From CBDTYW01 sp965364735 (GTDB taxonomy: Bacteria; Actinomycetota; Nitriliruptoria; Nitriliruptorales; Nitriliruptoraceae), in the NCBI GenBank assembly GCA_965364735.1, contig CBDTYW010000015.1:1-26414 (forward strand): DNA of 26,414 bases, written 5' to 3'. Made by a program: the position numbers and the translations under genes. Every line of letters starts with the position of its first letter. Position 1 is the first letter of the stretch. Below the pieces are notes generated by a model that saw only the letters and a list, made by a program, of their open reading frames with translations, made no database searches and was not told where the DNA came from. Below, in pieces: positions 1-6,840 of the stretch.

Positions 1-1
1 G

Positions 2-316
2 TCGTTCCCCGGTGAGGACGAGAGCTATCACGTCACCGATGAGGTGGCGGCCGACGAGGTGGCGGTCGCTCCGCAGCCGGAGCCGGGCCCCACGGAGACC
101 GCGCGTCGCGCGGCCGTGGCGCCGAGCCCGGAGGCGCGCGTGGGTGATGTCGTCCTGTCCGATGAGGCTCCGGTCGGTGACGCAGAGCGTCGTGACGTCG
201 ACGCCGACGTCACGGACCAGGAACTCGGCCTGAGCCTGTTCGGGCTCGAGGACGAGCTGCCCGTCGGTCTCGAGAGCTCCGGTCTCCCGCAGGACCTGGA
301 CATCGGCCTCGGCTGA
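2..316 (+). CDS. C-terminal tail of an unidentified acidic protein (5' end outside window)
   Basis: The frame is open from the first bases of the window to a TGA at 314-316, so this is the 3' part of a gene that begins upstream. A GTG at 44 is in frame, but nothing suggests it is the real start. The 104 visible residues are rich in Asp, Glu, Ala, Pro and Val, have no recognisable domain and look like a disordered acidic extension ending in short Leu/Gly-rich stretches. Third codon positions are nearly all G or C, as in the real genes here, which supports coding. It converges on the NUDIX-like gene with 7 bp between the stops. I do not recognise the family. Confidence 0.5.
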   Translation, partial: SFPGEDESYHVTDEVAADEVAVAPQPEPGPTETARRAAVAPSPEARVGDVVLSDEAPVGDAERRDVDADVTDQELGLSLFGLEDELPVGLESSGLPQDLDIGLG

Positions 317-323
317 GCCCGAG

Positions 324-866
324 TCAGCCCAGCCGCTGCGTGTTCGCCAGGGCCATCCGGACCAGCCGTCCGTGGCCGCCCGCGAGCTCGGCCTCGAGCG
401 CGGGCGTCTCCAGCTCTTCCGGGCGCACCCACGAGAAGTCCAGGGCGTTGTCCGGCGGCGTGCACGGCCCGAGGACCGGCACGATGTAGGCGAGCGCGAC
501 GGCGTGGTGACGCGGGTCCGTGAATCCGGTGCGCTCCGGATCCGGGAAGTACTCGACGACCGTGAACGGGGTCGGGGACGCGGGGAGCTGCGGGTCGGAC
601 TCGGGCCCGAGGTCCTTGCAGAGGTTGCGCCACAGGGCTTCGCGGATGGTCTCCCCGAGCATCACCCGACCGCTCGGGACCGCGCGGCTGATGGAGCCGT
701 CGGGCATCGCCTGCAGCAGCAGGCCGACCTTCTCGACCCGGCCGAGGTGGTCGAGCCGGACCGGGACTGCTTCGACGTAGATCAGCGGGACGCGGTCGCG
801 GACGAAGTTGATGTCTTCCTCGGGCAGCCAGTTGGGCGCCGACTCGACGGTGTCCTGGGCGCTCAA
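324..866 (-). CDS. NUDIX-like hydrolase of the DUF4916 family
   Basis: Starting at the TTG whose complement lies at 864-866 gives 180 residues. That start is preceded by GAAGAGGA at good spacing, so I prefer it to the ATG at 929, which would run into the sirtuin promoter region. The pattern matches actinobacterial DUF4916/NUDIX proteins: an N-terminal WLPEEDINFVRDRVPLIYVE block, a NUDIX-box-like stretch at residues 66-87, then the blocks FTVVEYFPDP and ALDFSWVRPEE. The box is degenerate: the Gly and first Glu are present, but the REUxEExG core reads RNLCKDLG, so the metal-binding Glu pair is replaced by Lys-Asp. Classical diphosphohydrolase activity is therefore doubtful and the substrate is unknown. 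It is divergent from the sirtuin, with 74 bp between starts. Confidence 0.8.
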   Translation of the reverse strand: MSAQDTVESAPNWLPEEDINFVRDRVPLIYVEAVPVRLDHLGRVEKVGLLLQAMPDGSISRAVPSGRVMLGETIREALWRNLCKDLGPESDPQLPASPTPFTVVEYFPDPERTGFTDPRHHAVALAYIVPVLGPCTPPDNALDFSWVRPEELETPALEAELAGGHGRLVRMALANTQRLG

Positions 867-894
867 CGGCGGTCCTCTTCGACGGGGTGGGTCG

Positions 895-900
895 TAGGGT
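895..900 (+). promoter_or_regulatory. possible -10 element (TAGGGT) for the sirtuin gene
   Basis: TAGGGT fits the actinobacterial TANNNT -10 pattern and lies 41 bp upstream of the GTG start at 941, within the short divergent gap. No convincing -35 hexamer is visible. The call rests on motif and position only. Confidence 0.25.
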
Positions 901-940
901 CGAGCATCGCACACGACAACGCAACGCACCGGGAGCCGAT

Positions 941-1711
941 GTGGACGAACCGACGCCGCGACAGACCCTCCTGAGGCTGGTCGCTCGATCCGAACGGATC
1001 GTCGTGCTCTCCGGTGCTGGCATCTCCACGGACTCGGGCATCCCCGACTTCCGAGGTCCCGACGGGGTCTGGACGCGCGATCCCGACGCCGAGCGGTACG
1101 CCGACATCCGGGCGTATCTGTCGGATCCGGACCTGCGCGCCCGATCCTGGCGGTGGCGCGCCGCGCATCCGGCGCTCCAGGCGCTGCCGAACGCTGGTCA
1201 TCGGGCGCTGGTCGACCTCGAGCGGACGGGCCGCCTGCTCGCGGTCGTCACGCAGAACGTGGACGGGCTGCACGTCGCCGCAGGGCAGGATCCGGCGATC
1301 GTCCACGAGGTCCACGGCTCGATGCGCGACGGGGTCTGCGTGGACTGCTCGTGGCGGGCTCCGATCGCGGAGCTCCTCGAGCGCATCCGTGCCGGTGAGG
1401 CGGATCCACGGTGCCCCGACTGCGGTGGGATCACCAAGGCCGGCACGGTGTTCTTCGGTCAGCCGCTGCCCGAGGAGGTCTTCGCTGCGGCCGTTGCGGC
1501 GACCGAGGGCTGCGATCTGTTCCTGGCGGTGGGGACGTCGCTGCAGGTGTTCCCGGTGGCCGCGCTTCCGGAGGTCGCTGCACGTGCCGGGGCCACCGTC
1601 GTGGTGATCAACGCGGAGCCGACGGGACAGGACGGCCTCGCGGACCTCATCGTGCGGGACCAGGTCGGCATCGTCCTGCCGGAGATCGCGGCAGCGGCCG
1701 TCCGAGCCTGA
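941..1711 (+). CDS. SIR2-family NAD-dependent protein deacylase (sirtuin)
   Basis: This 256-residue protein is expected to remove acyl groups from lysines using NAD+. It has the NAD-binding GAGIS (25-29) and DSGIPDFRG (31-39) motifs, TQNVDGLH (104-111), the catalytic His125 in HEVHG, and a zinc ribbon made by Cys133/Cys136 and Cys158/Cys161. GTS (198-200) and VIN (222-224) complete the Rossmann fold. I chose GTG 941 because GGGAG sits just upstream and the protein then begins shortly before the first Rossmann strand; the frame stays open back to 887. All catalytic residues are present, so it should be active. Targets cannot be read from the sequence. It resembles bacterial CobB-type sirtuins, but I do not assign that symbol. 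Confidence 0.92.
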   Translation: MDEPTPRQTLLRLVARSERIVVLSGAGISTDSGIPDFRGPDGVWTRDPDAERYADIRAYLSDPDLRARSWRWRAAHPALQALPNAGHRALVDLERTGRLLAVVTQNVDGLHVAAGQDPAIVHEVHGSMRDGVCVDCSWRAPIAELLERIRAGEADPRCPDCGGITKAGTVFFGQPLPEEVFAAAVAATEGCDLFLAVGTSLQVFPVAALPEVAARAGATVVVINAEPTGQDGLADLIVRDQVGIVLPEIAAAAVRA

Positions 1712-1783
1712 ACGGTCGACGGAACCCCCAGACCACGAAGGCTGTCGGCCGCCCGGCGGGGGCTTGAACCCTGCTGGTGGTCG

Positions 1784-1808
1784 CCCGACGTCGGGGGGTG
1801 GCTACCTT
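1784..1808 (+). promoter_or_regulatory. possible menB promoter with 12-bp palindrome
   Basis: The gap between the sirtuin and menB holds a perfect palindrome CCCGACGTCGGG (1784-1795), followed by TACCTT (1803-1808). TACCTT fits TANNNT and lies about 35 bp before the menB start. The palindrome would overlap the -35 region and could be an operator. Twelve-base palindromes arise by chance every few kilobases in such DNA, so this is only suggestive. Confidence 0.25.
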
Positions 1809-1843
1809 CGACGATCCGCCACCCGCCCGACGTGGAGCCTGAC

Positions 1844-2743
1844 GTGGTCTCGGAGATCTTCGATCCAGAGCTGTGGGACGAGGTCCCGGGGTTCGACCTG
1901 GTCGACCTCACCTACCACCGCGCGAAGCACGTGCCGACGGTGCGCATCGCGTTCAACCGGCCAGAGGTTCGCAACGCCTTCCGGCCGCAGACCGTGGACG
2001 AGCTGTATCGCGTCCTCGAGCATGCGACCCAGTCGAGCGACATCGGCTGCGTCCTGCTGACCGGCAACGGACCGTCACCGAAGGACGGGGGCTGGGCGTT
2101 CTGCTCCGGCGGTGACCAGCGCATCCGCGGGCGAGCCGGCTACCAGTACGCAGAGGGCACGACTCCGGAGAGCGTCGATCCGGCCAAGCTCGCGCGTCTG
2201 CACATCCTCGAGTGTCAGCGACTCATCCGGTTCATGCCGAAGGTCGTCATCTGCCTGGTCCCCGGCTGGGCCGCGGGCGGCGGCCACTCGCTGCACGTCG
2301 TCGCCGACCTCACGATCGCCAGCCGCGAGCACGCGCGCTTCAAGCAGACCGACGCCGACGTCGGCTCCTTCGACGGCGGCTTCGGCTCGGCCTACCTCGC
2401 CCGACAGGTGGGGCAGAAGTTCGCGCGCGAGATCTTCTTCCTCGGCGACGACTACACCGCCGAGGACGGCTACCGGATGGGCATGGTCAACAAGGTCGTG
2501 GACCACGCCGACCTCGAGACCACGGGTCTCGAGTGGGCGTCGAAGATCTGCAAGAAGTCACCGACCGCGCAGCGGATGCTGAAGTACTCGATGAACCTCA
2601 TCGACGACGGACTCGTCGGCCAGCAGGTCCTGCTCGGCGAGACGACCCGCCTCGCGTACATGACCGACGAAGCCGCAGAGGGCCGTGATGCGTTCCTCGA
2701 GAAGCGCGACCCTGACTGGTCGCCGTACCCGTACTACTTCTGA
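1844..2743 (+). CDS. menB: 1,4-dihydroxy-2-naphthoyl-CoA synthase (MenB)
   Basis: This crotonase-fold enzyme of menaquinone synthesis closes the second ring of o-succinylbenzoyl-CoA to give DHNA-CoA. It has the MenB hallmarks FNRPEVRNAFRP (37-48), the oxyanion region FCSGGDQ (86-92) and GWAAGGGHSLH (141-151), the block TDADVGSFDGGFGSAYLARQ (169-188), and a C-terminus ending in PYYF. Asp170, Ser175 and Tyr272 fall where the M. tuberculosis MenB catalytic residues Asp185, Ser190 and Tyr287 lie, at a constant offset of 15. Length 299 is normal. GTG 1844 is preferred to GTG 1832 because GGAG lies 6 bases upstream of it. No other men gene is in the window, so menaquinone genes are dispersed or elsewhere. 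It is 21 bp from the next gene, probably co-transcribed. Confidence 0.95.
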   Translation: MVSEIFDPELWDEVPGFDLVDLTYHRAKHVPTVRIAFNRPEVRNAFRPQTVDELYRVLEHATQSSDIGCVLLTGNGPSPKDGGWAFCSGGDQRIRGRAGYQYAEGTTPESVDPAKLARLHILECQRLIRFMPKVVICLVPGWAAGGGHSLHVVADLTIASREHARFKQTDADVGSFDGGFGSAYLARQVGQKFAREIFFLGDDYTAEDGYRMGMVNKVVDHADLETTGLEWASKICKKSPTAQRMLKYSMNLIDDGLVGQQVLLGETTRLAYMTDEAAEGRDAFLEKRDPDWSPYPYYF

Positions 2744-2764
2744 CGACGCCACGAGGGCGAACCC

Positions 2765-3343
2765 ATGCGCGCACGACTGACGACGATCCACGGAGTGGTG
2801 GAGTTCCTGCCGTCACCGATCGAGGATCACCGCGGCTACAACATGCGGATCTTCGCGGACGATCTGGTGGCTGAGCACGGCATCGACCCGGTGCACTTCC
2901 TGCAGGAGAACCAGGTGTTCTCCCAGCGCGGCGTGGTGCGTGCGCTGCACTCCCGAAGGGAGCTCAAGGAGGGCAAGCTCGTGTCCGCCAGCCGCGGAAG
3001 CATCTTCGACGTCGCGGTCGACGTGCGCCCCTGGTCGCCGACGTACCTGACGTGGGAGTCGTTCATCCTCGACGACGTCGACTGGCGTCAGGTCTGGCTG
3101 CCGCCCGGCGTCCTGCACGGCCACCAGGTCGTCTCCGACGGCGGGGCGATGCTGCGCTACCGAACGACCGAGCGCCACGACGACGCCAAGAACCTCGAGG
3201 TCGCGTGGGACGACCCGGATCTCGCGATCCCGTGGCCGATCACCGACGACGTCATCCTCAGCGACCGCGACCGCAACGCCCCGAAGCTCTCCGAGGTCGA
3301 GCACGAGTTCGTCAGGTACTTCGGTGCCGAGCCGCCGAGCTGA
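2765..3343 (+). CDS. RmlC-like dTDP-4-dehydrorhamnose 3,5-epimerase family protein
   Basis: This 192-residue cupin resembles RmlC, which epimerises C3 and C5 of dTDP-4-keto-6-deoxyglucose on the way to dTDP-rhamnose. Visible family features are an acidic DHRGYNMRIF entry, GVVRALHSRR with putative catalytic His62, KLVSASRGSIFDVAVDVRPW with SPTYLTW, PPGVLHGH (113-120), YRTTE with Tyr132, and WDDPDLAIPWP with Asp150. The usual LHxQ after the catalytic His is LHSR here, so the substrate may differ from canonical RmlC; other dTDP-sugar 3- or 5-epimerases share this fold. The ATG start has GAGGG upstream. Its stop lies 2 bp from the stop of the converging flavoprotein, and a sugar epimerase follows on the other strand, suggesting a small nucleotide-sugar cluster. 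Confidence 0.85.
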   Translation: MRARLTTIHGVVEFLPSPIEDHRGYNMRIFADDLVAEHGIDPVHFLQENQVFSQRGVVRALHSRRELKEGKLVSASRGSIFDVAVDVRPWSPTYLTWESFILDDVDWRQVWLPPGVLHGHQVVSDGGAMLRYRTTERHDDAKNLEVAWDDPDLAIPWPITDDVILSDRDRNAPKLSEVEHEFVRYFGAEPPS

Positions 3344-3345
3344 CG

Positions 3346-4638
3346 TCAGCGCAACGACTCCACGGCCGCCTTGCCGGTGAGCACGGCGCCGTCGGTCCAC
3401 ATGTACTCCCAGTGTCCGAAGCGACCGGCGCGGAGCACTCCCTGGGAGTCGAGCCAGTCGTTCACCGTCTTCAGGCTCTGCTCGCGGTGCAGGTCGAAGA
3501 TGACGTTCGCCCACGGGACGTGGTGCACGTCGTAGCCGCTCACGGCCGCGCGGTCGTCGACGATGCCCATCTCGACGAGCTCTTCGATGACCTTCTCGGC
3601 GACCATGGTGCGGTCGGGGAGCAGCGCCCGGAACGGTGAGCCGTAGTACTCGACCTGGATCGCGCTCGTGCCGTCCGGGGAGTTGTGCGGGGACCACCGG
3701 TTCATGAACGAGATGCGCGTGGAGAACTTGTCGAGGTCGTAGACGTAGATCCAGTGCTCGGGGCGCCGGATCGGGTGATCGGCGACGATCTCGATCATGT
3801 AGCCCTCGGTGCAGACGAGACGCTTCCCCGCCTCGCGCACCTCCTCCGGGACGTCCACGCCGACACCGATGAGCGTCGGCAGCGGCATCGTCGAGACGAT
3901 GTCGTCGTAGGTGTGCTCGCGGCCGTCGGACAGACGCATGATCCGCCGACCGAAGTCGATCTCCTGCACGCGCGTGTTGAGGTCGACGCGGGCGCCGTCG
4001 GCCAGCTTCTTCGCGTAGGCGATGTAGCCGCCCTTCGTGGGGTAGCGCGACGTGGAGATGTAGTGGCGGTTCTCGCCCAGCGGACCGTTGAACCCGGTCG
4101 TGACCTCGTCGACGTTCGGGAAGCCGAGACGGTTGCCGATGAAGCCCGGGTCGAGCTGCTCCGGCTCGAGCGTCCAGTACTTGCGGGTGTAGGCCGCGGG
4201 GAAGGTGTTCGCGAAGACCCGCCCGAACTGGTGGTAGAGCCACGTGCGGTAGTCGGTCGCGGCCTCGGCGTCCTTGGCCCACTCGCGGGACTCGAGGAAC
4301 GAGTCGAGGCACTGCGAGCGCAGCGGCTCGGGGACCTGATGCAGGGCCACGTGCGCGGGGTGGTCGACCCACCAGCCGTGGTAGTAGTTGCGCACGACCG
4401 ACTCGAACTCCTCGTACTCGCCGTCGACGGCGTCCGCGAAGAGCTCCTTGATGTACTCGTCCTTCGTGAACGAGATGTGCGGGCCGTCGTCCCACAGGGC
4501 GCCGTTGTGCTCGCGGACCTGGATGTGTCCGCCGATGCGTTCCTGCGCCTCGAAGATCTGCGTGCCGTCGTGGCCGTGGTGGTAGCTCGCGCTCAGCCCG
4601 GCGAGGCCGGCACCGATCACGGTCAGGGGCGTGGACAC
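3346..4638 (-). CDS. FAD-dependent NAD(P)-binding oxidoreductase, UDP-galactopyranose-mutase/protoporphyrinogen-oxidase-like
   Basis: The protein has 430 residues. An FAD-binding Rossmann motif VIGAGLAGLSASY lies at 7-19, Glu30 ends strand 2, and RIGGH follows at 34-38. The DDGPHISFT stretch (50-58) recalls the GPHIF-like segment of UDP-galactopyranose mutases. Later blocks (FNGPLGENRHYISTSRYPTK, DIVSTMPLP, FGHWEYMWTDGA) look like flavin amine-oxidase or UGM-like proteins of polysaccharide loci. I choose GTG 4638 because GAGG sits 8 bases upstream; GTG 4647 is the alternative. It lies 63 bp downstream of the epimerase gene on the same strand, probably as one unit. True mutase activity is unproven. 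Confidence 0.8.
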   Translation of the reverse strand: MSTPLTVIGAGLAGLSASYHHGHDGTQIFEAQERIGGHIQVREHNGALWDDGPHISFTKDEYIKELFADAVDGEYEEFESVVRNYYHGWWVDHPAHVALHQVPEPLRSQCLDSFLESREWAKDAEAATDYRTWLYHQFGRVFANTFPAAYTRKYWTLEPEQLDPGFIGNRLGFPNVDEVTTGFNGPLGENRHYISTSRYPTKGGYIAYAKKLADGARVDLNTRVQEIDFGRRIMRLSDGREHTYDDIVSTMPLPTLIGVGVDVPEEVREAGKRLVCTEGYMIEIVADHPIRRPEHWIYVYDLDKFSTRISFMNRWSPHNSPDGTSAIQVEYYGSPFRALLPDRTMVAEKVIEELVEMGIVDDRAAVSGYDVHHVPWANVIFDLHREQSLKTVNDWLDSQGVLRAGRFGHWEYMWTDGAVLTGKAAVESLR

Positions 4639-4701
4639 CGAAAGCACCTCGAGGTCGTGGTCATCGGGGGAGGACGGTAATGCCTTGCGCGAGCCCAGAC
4701 G

Positions 4702-5625
4702 TCAGACCGGAGCAGGCGGGTTGGCGCGCCACCATGCCACGGTGTCGGCGATGGCGGCGCGGCGGTCACCGAAGCGCGGCACGAAGCCGACCTCGTCGCG
4801 CAGGCGAGCGACGTCCGCGATGATCTCCGGGGCCTCGGCCGGACCCGGGGGACGGGCGCCGAGGTGGAGCAGGCTGGCGTCGCCCGCTTCCTCGGCTGCG
4901 ATCGTGAAGAGCTGGGCCAGCGAGATGCCGCTGCCGAGGCCGACGTTCACCGCACCGGCGACGTCGTTCGTCGCGACGGCGGCGATCGCGCCGCCGACGT
5001 CGACGACGTGCATGAAGTCGCGGACCTGACGTCCGTGGCTCGTCTCGGCGACCTCACCGTGGAGCACGCTGTTGATCACGTAGGGGAGGACCCGTCGGTG
5101 GTTCTCGTGCGGGCCGAGGACGTAGAAGGGGCGCGTCCACGCGAACGACATGTCGCGCTGGGCGCAGGCGAGCTCCGCGACGTGGCTCGCCGCGACCTTC
5201 GCGCGGCCGTAACGCGTGTCACCCTCGCGCGGGGTCGTGGTCTCGTTCAGCACCGCGGTGGGGAAGGCGTACTCGAAGCAGGAACCGACGCCGACGAACC
5301 GCGAGGCTCCCGCAGCGGCAGCGTCGTCGACCAGACCGACGGTCGTGGCGATCCAGCCGAGGTTCGCGTCACCGTTCTTGACGGTCGCGGGATCGGTGTG
5401 CCACGCGACCCCGACGACGACGTCGGGACGGACTCGGGCGAGCATGTCGACACGCGCGTCGCGGTCCTGGACGTCGAGGCGTTCCCACGCCACCGTCCCG
5501 CGCCCCGCGGCGATGTCGACGCCGTCTCCGCGCGTCGTACCGATGACCTCATGGCCGGCGCCGGCGAGCGCCGCCACGACCTGTCGCCCGATGAAGCCTG
5601 CTCCGCCGGTCACGAGTACCCGCAC
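4702..5625 (-). CDS. NAD-dependent sugar epimerase/dehydratase (extended SDR)
   Basis: This 307-residue extended SDR has TGGAGFIG (6-13) for NAD binding, a mid-domain GSCFEY segment with Ser115, and the catalytic pair Tyr139/Lys143 in YGRAK. The C-terminal half (RPFYVLGPHENHRRVLPY, RDFMHVVDVGGAI, NVGLGSGISL) is typical of nucleotide-sugar epimerases and dehydratases of the GalE/RfbB superfamily. The exact sugar cannot be read. The GTG start is preceded by GGAGGGG, a strong ribosome site. It sits upstream of the UGM-like flavoprotein and opposite the RmlC-like epimerase, supporting a role in making a cell-surface sugar. It is divergent from the App1 operon across 102 bp. Confidence 0.88.
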   Translation of the reverse strand: MRVLVTGGAGFIGRQVVAALAGAGHEVIGTTRGDGVDIAAGRGTVAWERLDVQDRDARVDMLARVRPDVVVGVAWHTDPATVKNGDANLGWIATTVGLVDDAAAAGASRFVGVGSCFEYAFPTAVLNETTTPREGDTRYGRAKVAASHVAELACAQRDMSFAWTRPFYVLGPHENHRRVLPYVINSVLHGEVAETSHGRQVRDFMHVVDVGGAIAAVATNDVAGAVNVGLGSGISLAQLFTIAAEEAGDASLLHLGARPPGPAEAPEIIADVARLRDEVGFVPRFGDRRAAIADTVAWWRANPPAPV

Positions 5626-5665
5626 GTGCCTGCCCCTCCGTCTGTCGTGGTCCGCCTTGGGACCG

Positions 5666-5699
5666 TATCGTCACCCGTGCAGGTGGACCGGTCGACCGG
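5666..5699 (+). promoter_or_regulatory. possible promoter and palindrome ahead of the App1/dynamin operon
   Basis: TATCGT (5666-5671) fits TANNNT and lies 57 bp before the App1 GTG. Downstream is a perfect 12-bp palindrome CCGGTCGACCGG (5688-5699), ending 28 bp before the start codon. It would fall inside the leader RNA or just after the transcription start, so it could be an operator or a small hairpin. No clear -35 is visible. The evidence is weak and positional. Confidence 0.25.
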
Positions 5700-5727
5700 G
5701 CCTACGACCCCTGAAGCAGGAGCAGCC

Positions 5728-6840
5728 GTGTCCGAGCAGCCGTCGCGGATGGTGCGCGGTCTCGCGCGCGCCGGTGACGCGCTGTCCAGCGGCTCCCGCA
5801 GCTTGCGTGACCGCGTGGGTCTGGTCCGTCCGCCCAAGGTCACGACCTACCGCGGGTACGGCACCACGTCCGAGGTGCGCATGCGCGGCCGCGTCCTCGA
5901 GGCGTTCACGGCGCCCGCCTGGCCCGACAGCCTCGAAGCGTCCCGCCTCGACACGCTCGCCGCGACCGCGAGCCGGTTCCTGACCGCGGAGCTCGGCGGC
6001 GTCGCGGTCACCGGCGACATCGGCGACCACGGCAGCCACGCCGAGTCGGATCCGGAAGGCTTCGTGGAGGTCCGCGTGACCGGCGAGTTCCGGCCCGGGT
6101 GGCAGGTCGGCCGGATGCAGCCCAACGGCGGCGCCGAGGCCGAGGTCCGCGTGCTCGTCCCACCCACGGACGCGCCGTACCTCGTCATCTCCGACATCGA
6201 TGACACGGTGCTGGTCACCGACGTCGACCAGCCGATCCGGATGATCGCGCGGACGCTGATGTCGCCGCCGGGCCGTCGACGGGTCATCCCGGGAATCGCC
6301 GAGCTGTACGCGCGGCTGACCGGCGAGGCGACCGGCCCGCTGCGTGCCCCGATGTTCTACCTCTCGTCGAGCCCGTGGAACCTGCACGGGCTCATCGACC
6401 GGATCCTCAGCCAGAACGATCTCCCCGAAGGCCCGCTGTTGCTCAGCGACTGGGGCTTCACCCCGGAATGGGCGATCCGTGCTCCGGCGATGACGCACAA
6501 GCTGCGTCACATCGAGGACCTCGCCGCGACCTACCCGGACCTGCCGATCATCCTGATCGGGGACTCCGGCGAGCACGACCCCGAGGTCTACGCGGCCGCG
6601 GCCGAGCGGCTCGGCGATCGCATCGCCGCGATCCTCATCCGCGACATGGACGACCTGCTGGACCGCGCGGGGCCGACGGCGCTCGCCCGGCTCGACGAGG
6701 TCGCGGTCCCGTCGATCGCCGCGAAGAACCTGGTGGAGGCCGCGACGTTCCTCGCGGACCTCGGTCTGCTGACGTGGCCCGACGTCACCGCCGTCCGACA
6801 GGCCTCCGAGCCGGACGACTCCCGTCGGGTGGCTCCATGA
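5728..6840 (+). CDS. App1-like phosphatidate phosphatase (DUF2183, HAD fold)
   Basis: This 370-residue protein belongs to the App1/DUF2183 family. Yeast App1 is a Mg-dependent phosphatase that converts phosphatidate to diacylglycerol. The catalytic DIDDT is at 156-160 (general DxDxT form) and is followed by VLVTDVDQP. FYLSSSPWNLH (210-220) and IGDSGEHDPEVY (277-288) supply the other conserved family blocks. The N-terminal 150 residues form the usual beta-rich region before the phosphatase domain, and there is no signal peptide. GTG 5728 is chosen because AGGAG lies 6 bases upstream; the frame stays open upstream to 4864, but that part is antisense to the epimerase. Its last codons overlap the next gene by 4 bp (ATGA), implying translational coupling with the two dynamin-like GTPases. 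Confidence 0.9.
   Translation: MSEQPSRMVRGLARAGDALSSGSRSLRDRVGLVRPPKVTTYRGYGTTSEVRMRGRVLEAFTAPAWPDSLEASRLDTLAATASRFLTAELGGVAVTGDIGDHGSHAESDPEGFVEVRVTGEFRPGWQVGRMQPNGGAEAEVRVLVPPTDAPYLVISDIDDTVLVTDVDQPIRMIARTLMSPPGRRRVIPGIAELYARLTGEATGPLRAPMFYLSSSPWNLHGLIDRILSQNDLPEGPLLLSDWGFTPEWAIRAPAMTHKLRHIEDLAATYPDLPIILIGDSGEHDPEVYAAAAERLGDRIAAILIRDMDDLLDRAGPTALARLDEVAVPSIAAKNLVEAATFLADLGLLTWPDVTAVRQASEPDDSRRVAP

Noticed and set aside
28..1107. Long minus-strand open frame
   Set aside because: It overlaps the DUF4916 gene in the same strand but another frame and has Arg/Pro/Gly-rich translation with no domain. This is a usual shadow in GC-rich DNA.
1755..1790. tRNA-like T-arm on the minus strand (GGTTCAAGCC)
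   Set aside because: The T-loop-like bases are present, but no matching acceptor, D or anticodon arm can be formed in the flanking sequence.
2813..4495. 560-codon minus-strand open frame
   Set aside because: It runs antisense to the RmlC-like gene and out of frame with the flavoprotein; the translation is Arg-rich low complexity without motifs.
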